In this document: in pieces, positions 36,901-49,980 of the stretch
Layout of the letters: each line of letters begins with the position of its first letter
How positions within the stretch are numbered: position 1 is the first letter of the stretch
DNA from: Hydractinia symbiolongicarpus
Taxonomy: Eukaryota > Cnidaria > Hydrozoa > Anthoathecata > Hydractiniidae
Assembly (NCBI RefSeq): GCF_029227915.1
Contig: NC_079875.1
Location: forward strand, 1,426,001-1,490,000
Reading direction: 5' to 3'
DNA length: 64,000 bases
Notes under the pieces: generated by a model
The model's input: only the letters and a program-made list of their open reading frames with translations
What the model was told of the DNA's origin: nothing
The model's database searches: none
Program-made: the position numbers and the translations under genes

Positions 36901-38840
36901 TCGTTTGCCGGCGATTAAACTTCTTTTATTCAGCGTCTCATCAAAAATGAAAACATTTTTGAAAACTACAAGTCTCATGCGTTTTAGTGGTGAAAAAATA
37001 ATTTAAAAATTCGTTAGGGAAATGAGTTTACTCACTGGGTACTTTCCTTGTATACTTTTGACTATACGGGCCGAGACCGGGATTTACGGGAAATTGCGGG
37101 TTTTCGTTTGCCGGCGATTAAACTTCTTTTATTCAGCGTCTCATCAAAAATGAAAATATTTTTAAAAACTAAAAGTCTCATGGGATTTAGTGGTGAAATA
37201 ATAATTTAAAAAATCGTTCGGGAAATGAGTTTACACCCTGGGTACTTTTTTGTATACTTTTGACTATGCGGGCCGAGTCCGGGGTTTACGGGAATAGGCG
37301 GGTTTTCGTTTGCCGGCGATTAAACTTCTTTTATTTAGCGTCTCATCAAAAATGAAAACATTTTTGAAAACTACAAGTCTCAAGCGTTTTAGTGGTGAAA
37401 AGATAATTTAAAAAATCGTTTTGGAAATGAGTTTACTTACAGGGTACTTTCTTTGTATACATTCGACTATACGGGCCAAGCCCGGGATTTACGGGAAATC
37501 GCGGGTTTTCGTTTGCCGGCGATTAAACCTCTTTCATTAAGCGTCTCATCAAAAATGAAAACATTTCTGAAAACTACAAGTCTCATGCGTTTTAGTGGTG
37601 AAAAAATAATTTAAAAATTCGTTCCGGAAATGAGTTTACTCACTGGGTACTTTCCTTGCATACTTTTGACTATACGGGCCGAGTCCGGGATTTACGGGAA
37701 ATCGCGAGTTTTCGTTTGCCGGCGATTAAACTTCTTTTATTCAGTGTCTCATCAAAAATGAAACCATTTTTAAAAACTACAAGTCTCATGGGCTTTAGTG
37801 GTAAAATAATAATTTAAAAAATCGTTTGGGAAATGAGTTTACTCCCTGGGTACTTTCTTTGTATAATTTTGACTATACGGGTCGAGTCCGGGATTTACGG
37901 GAAGTCGCAGGTTTTCGTTTGCAGGCGATTAAACTTCTTTTATTCAGCGTCTCATCAAAAATGAAAACATTTTTGAAAACTACAAGTCTCATGCGCTTTA
38001 GTGGTGAAAAAATAATTTAAAAAATCGTTCGGGAAATGAGTTTACACCCTGGGTACTCTGTTTGTATACTTTTGACTATACGGGCCGAGTCCGGGAATTA
38101 CGGGAAATCGCAGGTTTTCGTTTGCCGGCGATTAAACTTCTTTTATTTAGCGTCTCATCAAAAATGAAAACATTTTTGAAAACTACAAGTCTCATGCGCT
38201 TTAGTGGTGAAAAAATAATTTAAAAAATCGTTCGGGAAATGAGTTTACACCCTGGGTACTCTCTTTGTATACTTTTGACTATACGGGCCGAGTCCGGGAA
38301 TTACGGGAAATCGCAGGTTTTCGTTTGCCGGCGATTAAACTTCTTTTATTCAGCGTCTCATCAAAAATGAAAACATTTTTGAAAACTACAAGTCTCATGC
38401 GTTTTAGTGGTGAAAAAATAATTTAAAAAATCGTTCGGGAAATGAGTTTACACCCTGGGTACCCTCTTTGTATACTTTTGACTATACGGGCCGAGTCCGG
38501 GATTTACAGGAAATCGCAGGTTTTCGTTTGCCGGCGATTAAACTTCTTTTATTCAGCGTCTCATCAAAAATGAAAACATTTTTGAAAACTACAAGTCTCA
38601 TGCGTTTTAGTGGTGAAAAAATAATTTAAAAATTCGTTAGGGAAATGAGTTTACTCACTGGGTACTTTCCTTGTATACTTATAACTATACGGGCCGAGTC
38701 CGGGATTTACGGGAAATCGCAGGTTTTCGTTTGCCGGCGATTAAACTTCTTTTATTCAGCGTCTCATCAAAAATGAATACATTTTTAAAAACTACAAGTC
38801 TCATGGGCTTTAGTCGTGAAATAATAATTTAAAAAATCGT
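33969..38840 (+). repeat. 2,436-bp HOR (12 monomers = 7 + 5), two tandem copies
   Basis: Units 33969-36404 and 36405-38840. Each splits into a 7-monomer part (1,421 bp) and a 5-monomer part (1,015 bp) that begin with the same TTTGGG/TATAATTTTGAC monomer (33969, 35390, 36405, 37826). The one-base insertion TTTTTGAAAAACTAC occurs in both copies (34.32 and 36.76 kb), exactly 2,436 bp apart. The near end of the second copy switches type at about 38.66 kb. Confidence 0.9.
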
Positions 38841-41800
38841 TTGGGAAATGAGTTTACTCCCTGGGTACTTTCATTGTATACTTTTGACTATACGGGCCGA
38901 GTCCAGGATTTACGGGAAATTGCGGGTTTTCGTTTGCCGGCGATTAAACTTCTTTTATTCAGCGTCTCATCAAAAATGAAAACATTTTTGAAAACTACAA
39001 GTCTCATGCGTTTTAGTGGTAAAAAAATAAATTAAAAAATCGTTCTGGAAATGAGTTTACTTACAGGGTACTTTCTTTGTATACATTCGACTATACGGGC
39101 CTAGCCCGGGATTTACGGGAAATTGCGGGTTTTCGTTTGCCGGCGATTAAACCTCTTTCATTAAGCGTCTCATCAAAAATGAAAAAATTTTTGAAAACTA
39201 CAAGTCTCATGCGTTTTAGTGGTAAAAAGATAATTGAAAAAATCGTTTCGGAAATGAGTTTACTCACAGGGTACTTTCTTTGTATACATTCGACTATACG
39301 GGCCAAGCCCGGGATTTACGGGAAATCGCGGGTTTTCGTTTGCCGGCGATTAAACAACTTTCATTAAGCGTCTCATCAAAAATTAAAACATTTCTGAAAA
39401 CTACAAGTCTCATGCGTTTTATTGGTGAAAATTAATTTAAAAAGTCGTTCGGGAAATGAGTTTACTCCCTGGGTACTTTCTTTGTATACATTTGACTATA
39501 CGGGCCGAGTCCGGGATTTACGGGAAGTCGCGGGTTTTCGTTTGCCGGCAATTAAACTTCTTTTATTCAGCGTCTCATCAAAAATGAAAACATTTTAAAA
39601 AACTACAAGTCTCATGGGCTTTAGTGGTGAAATAATAATTTAAAAAATCGTTCGGGAAATGAGTTTACACCCCGGGTACTTTCTTTGTATACTTTTGACT
39701 ATACTGGCCGAACCCGGGATTTACGGGAAATCGCAGGTTTTCGTTTGCCGGCGATTAAACTTCTTTTATTCAGCGTCTCATCAAAAATGAAAACATTTTT
39801 GAAAACTACAAGTCTCATGCGTTTTAGTGGTGAAAAAATAATTTAAAAAATCGTTCGGGAAATGAGTTTACTCACAGGGTACTCTCTTTGTATACTTTTG
39901 ACTATACGGGCCGAGTCCGGGAATTACGGGAAATCGCAGGTTTTCGTTTGCCGGCGATTAAACTTCTTTTATTCAGCGTCTCATCAAAAATGAAAACATT
40001 TTTGAAAACTACAAGTCTCATACGTTTTAGTAGTGAAAAAATAATTTAAAAATTCGTTCTGGAAATAAGTTTACTCACTGGGTACTTTCCTTGTATACAT
40101 TTAACTATACGGGCCGAGTCCGGGATTTACGGGAAATCGCAGGTTTTCGTTTGCCGGCGATTAAACTTCTTTTATTCAGCGTCTCATCAAAAATGAAAAC
40201 ATTTTTGAAAACTACAAGTCTCATACGTTTTAGTGGTGAAAAAATAATTTAAAAATTCGTTTTGGAAATGAGTTTACTCACTGGGTACTTTCCTTGTATA
40301 CTTTTAACTATACGGGCCGAGTCTGGGATTTACGGGAAATCGCAGGTTTTCGTTTGCCGGCGATTAAACTTCTTTTATTCAGCGTCTCATCAAAAATGAA
40401 AACATTTTTAAAAACTACAAGTCTCATGGGCTTTAGTGGTGTAATAATAATTTAAAAAATCGTTTGGGAAATGAGTTTACTCCCTGGGTACTTTCTTTGT
40501 ATACTTTTGACTATACGGGCCGAGTCCAGGATTTACGGGAAATTGCGGGTTTTCGTTTGCCGGCGATTAAACTTCTTTTATTCAGCGTCTCATCAAAAAT
40601 GAAAACATTTTTGAAAACTACAAGTCTCATGCGTTTTAGTGGTGAAAAAATAAATTAAAAAATCGTTCTGGAAATGAGTTTACTCACAGGGTACTTTCTT
40701 TGTATACATTCAACTATACGGGCCAAGCCGGGAATTTACGGGAAATCGCGGGTTTTCGTTTGCCGGCGATTAAACCTCTTTCATTAAGCGTCTCATCAAA
40801 AATAAATTTTTTTTTCAAAACTACAAGTCTCATGCGTTTTAGTGGTGAAAAGATAATCGAAAAAATCGTTTTGGAAATGAGTTTACTCACAGGGTACTTT
40901 CTTTGTATACATTCGACTATACGGGCCAAGCCCGGGATTTACGGGAAATCGTGGGTTTTCGTTTGCCGGCGATTAAACAACTTTCATTAAGCGTCTCATC
41001 AAAAATTAAAACATTTCTGAAAACTACAAGTCTCATGCGTTTTATTAGTGAAAATTAATTTAAAAAATCGTTCGGGAAATGAGTTTACTCCCTGGGTACT
41101 TTCTTTGTATACATTTGACTATACGGGCCGAGTCCGGGATTTACGGGAAGTCGCGGGTTTTCGTTTGCCGGCAATTAAACTTCTTTTATTCAGCGTCTCA
41201 TTAAAAATGAAAACATTTTAAAAAACTACAAGTCTCATGGGCTTTAGTGGTGAAATAATAATTTAAAAAATCGTTCGGGAAATGAGTTTACACCCCGGGT
41301 ACTTTCTTTGTATACTTTTGACTATACTGGCCGAACCCGGGATTTACGGGAAATCGCAGGTTTTCGTTTGCCGGCGATTAAACTTCTTTTATTCAGCGTC
41401 TCATCAAAAATGAAAACATTTTTGAAAACTACAAGTCTCATGCGTTTTAGTGGTGAAAAAATAATTTAAAAAATCGTTCGGGAAATGAGTTTACTCACAG
41501 GGTACTCTCTTTGTATACTTTTGACTATACGGGCCGAGTCCGGGAATTACGGGAAATCGCAGGTTTTCGTTTGCCGGCGATTAAACTTCTTTTATTCAGC
41601 GTCTCATCAAAAATGAAAACATTTTTGAAAACTACAAGTCTCATACGTTTTAGTAGTGAAAAAATAATTTAAAAATTCGTTCTGGAAATAAGTTTACTCA
41701 CTGGGTACTTTCCTTGTATACATTTAACTATACGGGCCGAGTCCGGGATTTACGGGAAATCGCAGGTTTTCGTTTGCCGGCGATTAAACTTCTTTTATTC

Positions 41801-44510
41801 AGCGTCTCATCAAAAATGAAAACATTTTTGAAAACTACAAGTCTCATACGTTTTAGTGGTGAAAAAATAATTTAAAAATTCGTTTTGGAAATGAGTTTAC
41901 TCACTGGGTACTTTCCTTGTATACTTTTAACTATACGGGCCGAGTCTGGGATTTACGGGAAATCGCAGGTTTTCGTTTGCCGGCGATTAAACTTCTTTTA
42001 TTCAGCGTCTCATCAAAAATGAAAACATTTTTAAAAACTACAAGTCTCATGGGCTTTAGTGGTGTAATAATAATTTAAAAAATCGTTTGGGAAATGAGTT
42101 TACTCCCTGGGTACTTTCTTTGTATACTTTTGATTATACGGGCCGAGTCCAGGATTTACGGGAAATTGCGGGTTTTCGTTTGCCGGCGATTAAACTTCTT
42201 TTATTCAGCGTCTCATCCAAAATGAAAACATTTTTGAAAACTACAAGTCTCATGCGTTTTAGTGGTGAAAAAATAAATTAAAAAATCGTTCTGGAAATGA
42301 GTTTACTCACAGGGTACTTTCTTTGTATACATTCAACTATACGGGCCAAGCCGGGAATTTACGGGAAATCGCGGGTTTTCGTTTGCCGGCGATTAAACCT
42401 CTTTCATTAAGCGTCTCATCAAAAATAAAAATTTTTTTCAAAACTACAAGTCTCATGCGTTTTAGTGGTGAAAAGATAATCGAAAAAATCGTTTCGGAAA
42501 TGAGTTTACTCACAGGGTACTTTCTTTGTATACATTCGACTATACGGGCCAAGCCCGGGATTTACGGGAAATCGTGGGTTTTCGTTTGCCGGCGATTAAA
42601 CAACTTTCATTAAGCGTCTCATCAAAAATGAAAACATTTCTGAAAACTACAAGTCTCATGCGTTTTATTGGTGAAAATTAATTTAAAAAATCGTTCGGGA
42701 AATGAGTTTACTCCCTGGGTACTTTCTTTGTATACTTTTGACTATACGGGCCGTGTCCGGGATTTACGGGAAGTCGCGGGTTTTCGTTTGCCGGCAATTA
42801 AACTTCTTTTATTCAGCGTCTCATCAAAAATGAAAACATTTTTAAAAACTACAAGTCTCATGCGTTTTAGTGGTGAAAAAATAATTTAAAAAATCGTTCG
42901 GGAAATGAGTTTACTCACAGGGTACTCTCTTTGTATACTTTTGACTATACGGGCCGAGTCCGGGAATTACGGGAAATCGCAGGTTTTCGTTTGCCGGCGA
43001 TTAAACTTCTTTTATTCAGCGTCTCATCAAAAATGAAAACATTTTTGAAAACTACAAGTCTCATACGTTTTAGTAGTGAAAAAATAATTTAAAAATTCGT
43101 TCTGGAAATAAGTTTACTCACTGGGTACTTTCCTTGTATACATTTAACTATACGGGCCGAGTCCGGGATTTACGGGAAATCGCAGGTTTTCGTTTGCCGG
43201 CGATTAAACTTCTTTTATTCAGCGTCTCATCAAAAATGAAAACATTTTTGAAAACTACAAGTCTCATACGTTTTAGTGGTGAAAAAATAATTTAAAAATT
43301 CGTTTTGGAAATGAGTTTACTCACTGGGTACTTTCCTTGTATACTTTTAACTATACGGGCCGAGTCTGGGATTTACGGGAAATCGCAGGTTTTCGTTTGC
43401 CGGCGATTAAACTTCTTTTATTCAGCGTCTCATCAAAAATGAAAACATTTTTAAAAACTACAAGTCTCATGGGCTTTAGTGGTGTAATAATAATTTAAAA
43501 AATCGTTTGGGAAATGAGTTTACTCCCTGGGTACTTTCTTTGTATACTTTTGATTATACGGGCCGAGTCCAGGATTTACGGGAAATTGCGGGTTTTCGTT
43601 TGCCGGCGATTAAACTTCTTTTATTCAGCGTCTCATCCAAAATGAAAACATTTTTGAAAACTACAAGTCTCATGCGTTTTAGTGGTGAAAAAATAAATTA
43701 AAAAATCGTTCTGGAAATGAGTTTACTTACAGGGTACTTTCTTTGTATACATTCAACTATACGGGCCAAGCCGGAAATTTACGGGAAATCGCGGGTTTTC
43801 GTTTGCCGGCGATTAAACCTCTTTCATTAAGCGTCTCATCAAAAATAAAAATTTTTTTCAAAACTACAAGTCTCATGCGTTTTAGTGGTGAAAAGATAAT
43901 CGAAAAAATCGTTTCGGAAATGAGTTTACTCACAGGGTACTTTCTTTGTATACATTCGACTATACGGGCCAAGCCCGGGATTTACGGGAAATCGTGGGTT
44001 TTCGTTTGCCGGCGATTAAACCTCTTTCATTAAGCGTCTCATCAAAAATAAAAATTTTTTTCAAAACTACAAGTCTCATGCGTTTTAGTGGTGAAAAGAT
44101 AATCGAAAAAATCGTTTCGGAAATGAGTTTACTCACAGGGTACTTTCTTTGTATACATTCGACTATACGGGCCAAGCCCGGGATTTACGGGAAATCGTGG
44201 GTTTTCGTTTGCCGGCGATTAAACAACTTTCATTAAGCGTCTCATCAAAAATGAAAACATTTCTGAAAACTACAAGTCTCATGCGTTTTATTGGTGAAAA
44301 TTAATTTAAAAAATCGTTCGGGAAATGAGTTTACTCCCTGGGTACTTTCTTTGTATACTTTTGACTATACGGGCCGTGTCCGGGATTTACGGGAAGTCGC
44401 GGGTTTTCGTTTGCCGGCAATTAAACTTCTTTTATTCAGCGTCTCATCAAAAATGAAAACATTTTTAAAAACTACAAGTCTCATGGGCTTTAGTGGTGAA
44501 ATAATAATTT
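38841..44510 (+). repeat. 1,623-bp HOR (8 monomers), about 3.5 copies
   Basis: Unit starts at 38841, 40464, 42087 and 43507. The last interval is 1,420 bp because one monomer was lost at 42.85 kb. A family-2 monomer with AAAATAAAAATTTTTTTC was then duplicated once (43757 and 43960). Copies 2 and 3 share AAGCCGGGAATTTACGG, TTAGTAGTGAAAAAATAATT and GGTGTAATAATAATTT, absent or partly absent from copy 1, so they are the closer pair. Confidence 0.88.
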
Positions 44511-46499
44511 AAAAAATCGTTCGGGAAATGAGTTTACACCCCAGGTACTTTCTTTGTATACTTTTAACTATACGGGCCGAGTCCGGGATTTACGGGAAAT
44601 CGCAGGTTTTCGTTTGCCGGCGATTAAACTTCTTTTATTCAGCGTCTCATCAAAAATGAAAACATTTTTGAAAACTACAAGTCTTATGCGTTTTAGTGGT
44701 GAAAAAATAATTTAAGAAATCGTTCGGGAAATGAGTTTACTGACAGGGTACTTTCTTTGTATACATTTGACTATACGGGCCAAGCCCGGGATTTACGGGA
44801 AATCGCGGGTTTTCGTTTGCCGGCGATTAAACCTCTTTTATTAAGCGTCTCATGAAAAATGAAAACATTTTTGAAAACTGCAAGTCTCGTGCGTTTTAGT
44901 GGTGAAAATATAATTGAAAAAATCGTTTCGGAAATGAGTTTACTCACAGGGTAATTTCTTTGTATACATTCGACTATACGGGCCAAGCCCGGGATTTACG
45001 GGAAATCTCGAGTTTTCGTTTGCCGGCGATTATTTCTCTTTCATTAAGCGTCTCATCAAAAATGAAAACATTTTTGAAAACAACAAGTCTCATGCGTTTT
45101 AGTGGTGAAAAAATAAATTAAAAAATCTTTCTGGAAATGAGTTTACTCAGAGGGTACTTTCTTTGTATACATTCGACTATACGGGCCAAGCCCGGGATTT
45201 ACGGAAAATCGCGGGTTTTCATTTGCCGGTGATTAAACCTCTTTCATTAAGCGTCTCATCAAAAATGAAAACATTTTTGAAAACTACAAGTCTCATGCGT
45301 TTTAGAGGTGAAAAAAAAATTTAAAAAATCGTTCGGGAAATGAGTTTACTCCCTGGGTACTTTCTTTGTATACATTCGACTATACGGGCCAAGCCCGGGA
45401 TTTACGGGAAATCGCGGGTTTTCGTTTGTCGGCGATTAAACCTCTTTTATTAAGCGTCTCATGAAAAATGAAAACATTTTTGAAAACTGCAAGTCTCGTG
45501 CGTTTTAGTGGTGAAAATATAATTGAAAAAATCGTTTCGGAAATGAGTTTACTCACAGGGTAATTTCTTTGTATACATTCGACTATACGGGCCAAGCCCG
45601 GGATTAACGGGAAATCTCGGGTTTTCGTTTGCCGGCGATTATTTCTCTTTCATTAAGCGTCTCATCAAAAATGAAAACATTTTTGAAAACAACAAGTCTC
45701 ATGCGTTTTAGTGGTGAAAAAATAAATTAAAAAATCGTTCTGGAAATGAGTTTACTCACAGGGTACTTTTATTAAGCGTCTCATCAAAAATGAAAACATT
45801 TTTGAAAACAACAAGTCTCATGCGTTTTAGTGGTGAAAAAATAAATTAAAAAATCGTTCTGGAAATGAGTTTACTCAGAGGGTACTTTCTTTGTATACAT
45901 TCGACTATACGGGCCAAGCCCGGGATTTACGGAAAATCGCGGGTTTTCATTTGCCGGTGATTAAACCTCTTTCATTAAGCGTCTCATCAAAAATGAAAAC
46001 ATTTTTGAAAACTACAAGTCTCATGCGTTTTAGAGGTGAAAAAAAAATTTAAAAAATCGTTCGGGAAATGAGTTTACTCCCTGGGTACTTTCTTTGTATA
46101 CATTCGACTATACGGGCCAAGCCCGGGATTTACGGGAAATCGCGGGTTTTCGTTTGTCGGCGATTAAACCTCTTTTATTAAGCGTCTCATGAAAAATGAA
46201 AACATTTTTGAAAACTGCAAGTCTCGTGCGTTTTAGTGGTGAAAATATAATTGAAAAAATCGTTTCGGAAATGAGTTTACTCACAGGGTAATTTCTTTGT
46301 ATACATTCGACTATACGGGCCAAGCCCGGGATTTACGGGAAATCGCGGGTTTTCGTTTGCCGGCGATTAAACCTCTTTCATTAAGCGTCTCATCAAAAAT
46401 GAAAACATTTTTGAAAACTACAAGTCTCATGCGTTTTAGAGGTGAAAAAAAAATTTAAAAAATCGTTCGGGAAATGAGTTTACTCCCTGGGTACTTTCT
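44511..46499 (+). repeat. Family-2-rich block
   Basis: After one family-1 monomer, nearly all monomers carry CATTCGACTATACGGG and CCAAGCCCGGG. Local markers are CTGCAAGTCTCGTGCG, GGCGATTATTTCTC and TTTTAGAGGTGAAAAAAAAATT. A 609-bp (three-monomer) spacing links 44771 and 45380. A copy from 45380 recurs at 46108 (728 bp = three monomers plus the 119-bp truncated one). Confidence 0.85.
45739..45857 (+). repeat. Truncated 119-bp monomer (84-bp deletion)
   Basis: GGGTACTTT runs straight into TATTAAGCGTCTC near 45767-45775. The missing 84 bp include the whole TATAC/CGGG region and GCCGGC. The parent sequences share CTTT at the break (ACTTTC on the left, CCTCTTTTATTAAG on the right), so a microhomology-mediated or replication-slippage event is plausible. 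The right parent must be the CCTCTTTTATTAAG type, as near 45.45 or 46.17 kb. Confidence 0.92.
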
Positions 46500-49400
46500 T
46501 TGTATACATTCGACTATACGGGCCAAGCCCGGGATTTACGGGAAATCGCGGGATTTGGCTTGCCGGTGATTAAACCTCTTTTATTAAGCGTCTCATCAAA
46601 AATGAAAACATTTTTGAAAACTGCAAGTCTCATGCGTTTTAGTGGTGAAAAGATAATTGAAAAAATCGTTTCGGAAATGAGTTTACTCACAGTGTATTTT
46701 CTTTGTATACATTCAACTATACGGGCCAAGCCCGGGATTTACGGGAAATCGCGGGTTTTCGTTTGCCGGCGATTAAACAACTTTCATTAGGCGTCTCATC
46801 AAAAATGAAAACATTTCTGAAAACTACAAGTCCAATGCGTTTTAGTGGTGAAAAGATAATTGAAAAAATCGTTTCGGAAATGAGTTTACTCACAGGGTAA
46901 TTTCTTTGTATACATTCGACTATACGGGCCAAGCCCGGGATTTACGGGAAATCGCAGGTTTTCGTTTGCCGGCGATTAAACAACATTCATTAGGCGTCTC
47001 ATCAAAAATGAAAACATTTCTGAAAACTACAAGTCTCATGCGTTTTAGTGGTGAAAAGATAATTGAAAAAATCGTTTCGGAAATGAGTTTACTCACAGGG
47101 TACTTTCTTTGTATAAATTCGACTATACGGGCCAAGCCCGGGATTTACGGGAAATCGCGGGTTTTCGTTTGCCGGCGATTAAACAACTTTCATTAAGCGT
47201 CTCATCAAAAATGAAAACATTTCTGAAAACTACAAGTCTCATGCGTTTTATTGGTGAAAATTAATTTAAAAAATCGTTCGGGAAATGAGTTTACTCCCTG
47301 GGTACTTTCTTTGTATACTTTTGACTATACGGGTCGAGTCCGGGATTTACGGGAAGTCGCGGGTTTTCGTTTGCCGGCAATTAAACTTCTTTTATTCAGC
47401 GTCTCATCAAAAATGAAAACATTTTTAAAAACTACAAGTCTCATGGGCTTTAGTGGTGAAATAATAATTTAAAAAATCGTTCGGGAAATGAGTTTACACC
47501 CCGGGTACTTTCTTTGTATACTTTTGACTATACGGGCCGAGTCCGGGATTTACGGGAAATCGCAGGTTTTCGTTTGCCGGCAATTAAACTTCTTTTAATC
47601 AGCCTCTCATCAAAAATGAAAACATTTTTGAAAACTACAAGTCTCATGCGTTTTAGTGGTGAAAAAATAATTTAAAAAATCGTTCGGGAAATGAGTTTAC
47701 TCCCTGGGTACTTTCTTTGTATACTTTTGACTATACGGGCCGAGTCCGGGGTTTACGGGAAATGGCGGGTTTTCGTTTGCCGGCGATTAAACTTCTTTTA
47801 TTCAGCGTCTCATCAAAAATGAAAACATTTTTGAAAACTACAAGTCTCAAGCGTTTTAGTGGTGAAAAGATAATTTAAAAAATCGTTTTGGAAATGAGTT
47901 TACTCACTGGGTACTTTCCTTGTATACTTTTGACTCTGCGGGCCGAATCCGAGATTTACAGGAAATCGCGGGTTTTCGTTCGCCGGCGATTAAACTTCTT
48001 TTATTCAGCGTCTCATCAAAAATGAAAACATTTTTAAAAACTACAAGTCTCATGGGCTTTAGTGGTAAAAAAATAATAATTTAAATAATCGTTTGGGAAA
48101 TGAGTTTACTCCCTGGGTACTTTCTTTGTATACTTTTGACTATACGGGCCAAGCCCGGGATTTACGGGAAATCGCGGGTTTTCGTTTGCCGGCGATTAAA
48201 CCTCTTTCATTAAGCGTCTCATCAAAAATGAAAACATTTTTGAAAACTACAAGTCTCATGCGTTTTAGAGGTGAAAAAAAAATTTAAAAAATCGTTCGGG
48301 AAATGAGTTTACTCCCTGGGTACTTTCTTTGTATACATTCGACTATACGGGCCAAGCCCGGGATTTACGGGAAATCGCGGGATTTGGCTTGCCGGTGATT
48401 AAACCTCTTTTATTAAGCGTCTCATCAAAAATGAAAACATTTTTGAAAACTGCAAGTCTCATGCGTTTTAGTGGTGAAAAGATAATTGAAAAAATCGTTT
48501 CGGAAATGAGTTTACTCACAGGGTATTTTCTTTGTATACATTCAACTATACGGGCCAAGCCCGGGATTTACGGGAAATCGCAGGTTTTCGTTTGCCGGCG
48601 ATTAAACAACTTTCATTAGGCGTCTCATCAAAAATGAAAACATTTCTGAAAACTACAAGTCCAATGCGTTTTAGTGGTGAAAAGATAATTGAAAAAATCG
48701 TTTCGGAAATGAGTTTACTCACAGGGTAATTTCTTTGTATACATTCGACTATACGGGCCAAGCCCGGGATTTACGGGAAATCGCAGGTTTTCGTTTGCCG
48801 GCGATTAAACAACATTCATTAGGCGTCTCATCAAAAATGAAAACATTTCTGAAAACTACAAGTCTCATGCGTTTTAGTGGTGAAAAGATAATTGAAAAAA
48901 TCGTTTCGGAAATGAGTTTACTCACAGGGTACTTTCTTTGTATAAATTCGACTATACGGGCCAAGCCCGGGATTTACGGGAAATCGCGGGTTTTCGTTTG
49001 CCGGCGATTAAACAACTTTCATTAAGCGTCTCATCAAAAATGAAAACATTTCTGAAAACTACAAGTCTCATGCGTTTTATTGGTGAAAATTAATTTAAAA
49101 AATCGTTCGGGAAATGAGTTTACTCCCTGGGTACTTTCTTTGTATACTTTTGACTATACGGGCCGAGTCCGGGATTTACGGAAAGTCGCGGGTTTTCGTT
49201 TGCCGGCAATTAAACTTCTTTTATTCAGCGTCTCATCAAAAATGAAAACATTTTTAAAAACTACAAGTCTCATGGGCTTTAGTGGTGAAATAATAATTTA
49301 AAAAATCGTTCGGGAAATGAGTTTACACCCCGGTTACTTTCTTTGTATACTTTTGACTATACGGGCCGAGTCCGGGATTTACGGGAAATCGCAGGTTTTC

Positions 49401-49980
49401 GTTTGCCGGCAATTAAACTTCTTTTAATCAGCCTCTCATCAAAAATGAAAACATTTTTGAAAACTACAAGTCTCATGCGTTTTAGTGGTGAAAAAATAAT
49501 TTAAAAAATCGTTCGGGAAATGAGTTTACTCCCTGGGTACTTTCTTTGTATACTTTTGACTATACGGGCCGAGTCCGGGGTTTACGGGAAATGGCGGGTT
49601 TTCGTTTGCCGGCGATTAAACTTCTTTTATTCAGCGTCTCATCAAAAATGAAAACATTTTTGAAAACTACAAGTCTCAAGCGTTTTAGTGGTGAAAAGAT
49701 AATTTAAAAAATCGTTTTGGAAATGAGTTTACTCACTGGGTACTTTCCTTGTATACTTTTGACTCTGCGGGCCGAATCCGAGATTTACAGGAAATCGCGG
49801 GTTTTCGTTCGCCGGCGATTAAACTTCTTTTATTCAGCGTCTCATCAAAAATGAAAACATTTTTAAAAACTACAAGTCTCATGGGCTTTAGTGGTAAAAA
49901 AATAATAATTTAAATAATCGTTTGGGAAATGAGTTTACTCCCTGGGTACTTTCTTTGTATACTTTTGACTATACGGGCCG
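46322..49980 (+). repeat. 1,829-bp HOR (9 monomers), two tandem copies
   Basis: Marker pairs 1,829 bp apart: GGGATTTGGCTTGCCGGTG (46.55 and 48.38 kb), CAAGTCCAATGCG, CAACATTCATTAGGCG, and monomers starting at 46500/48329, 47251/49080 and 48093/49922. The unit is longer than 9 x 203 because of the insertion in GTGGTAAAAAAATAATAATTT (48.06 and 49.89 kb). The copy junction lies in a hybrid monomer at 48138-48150. Confidence 0.9.

Noticed and set aside
40800-40820. Dyad plus T-run as Rho-independent terminators
   Set aside because: The element occurs in the monomers as part of the repeat, its stem is A+T-rich with no G+C core, and there is no gene upstream to terminate.
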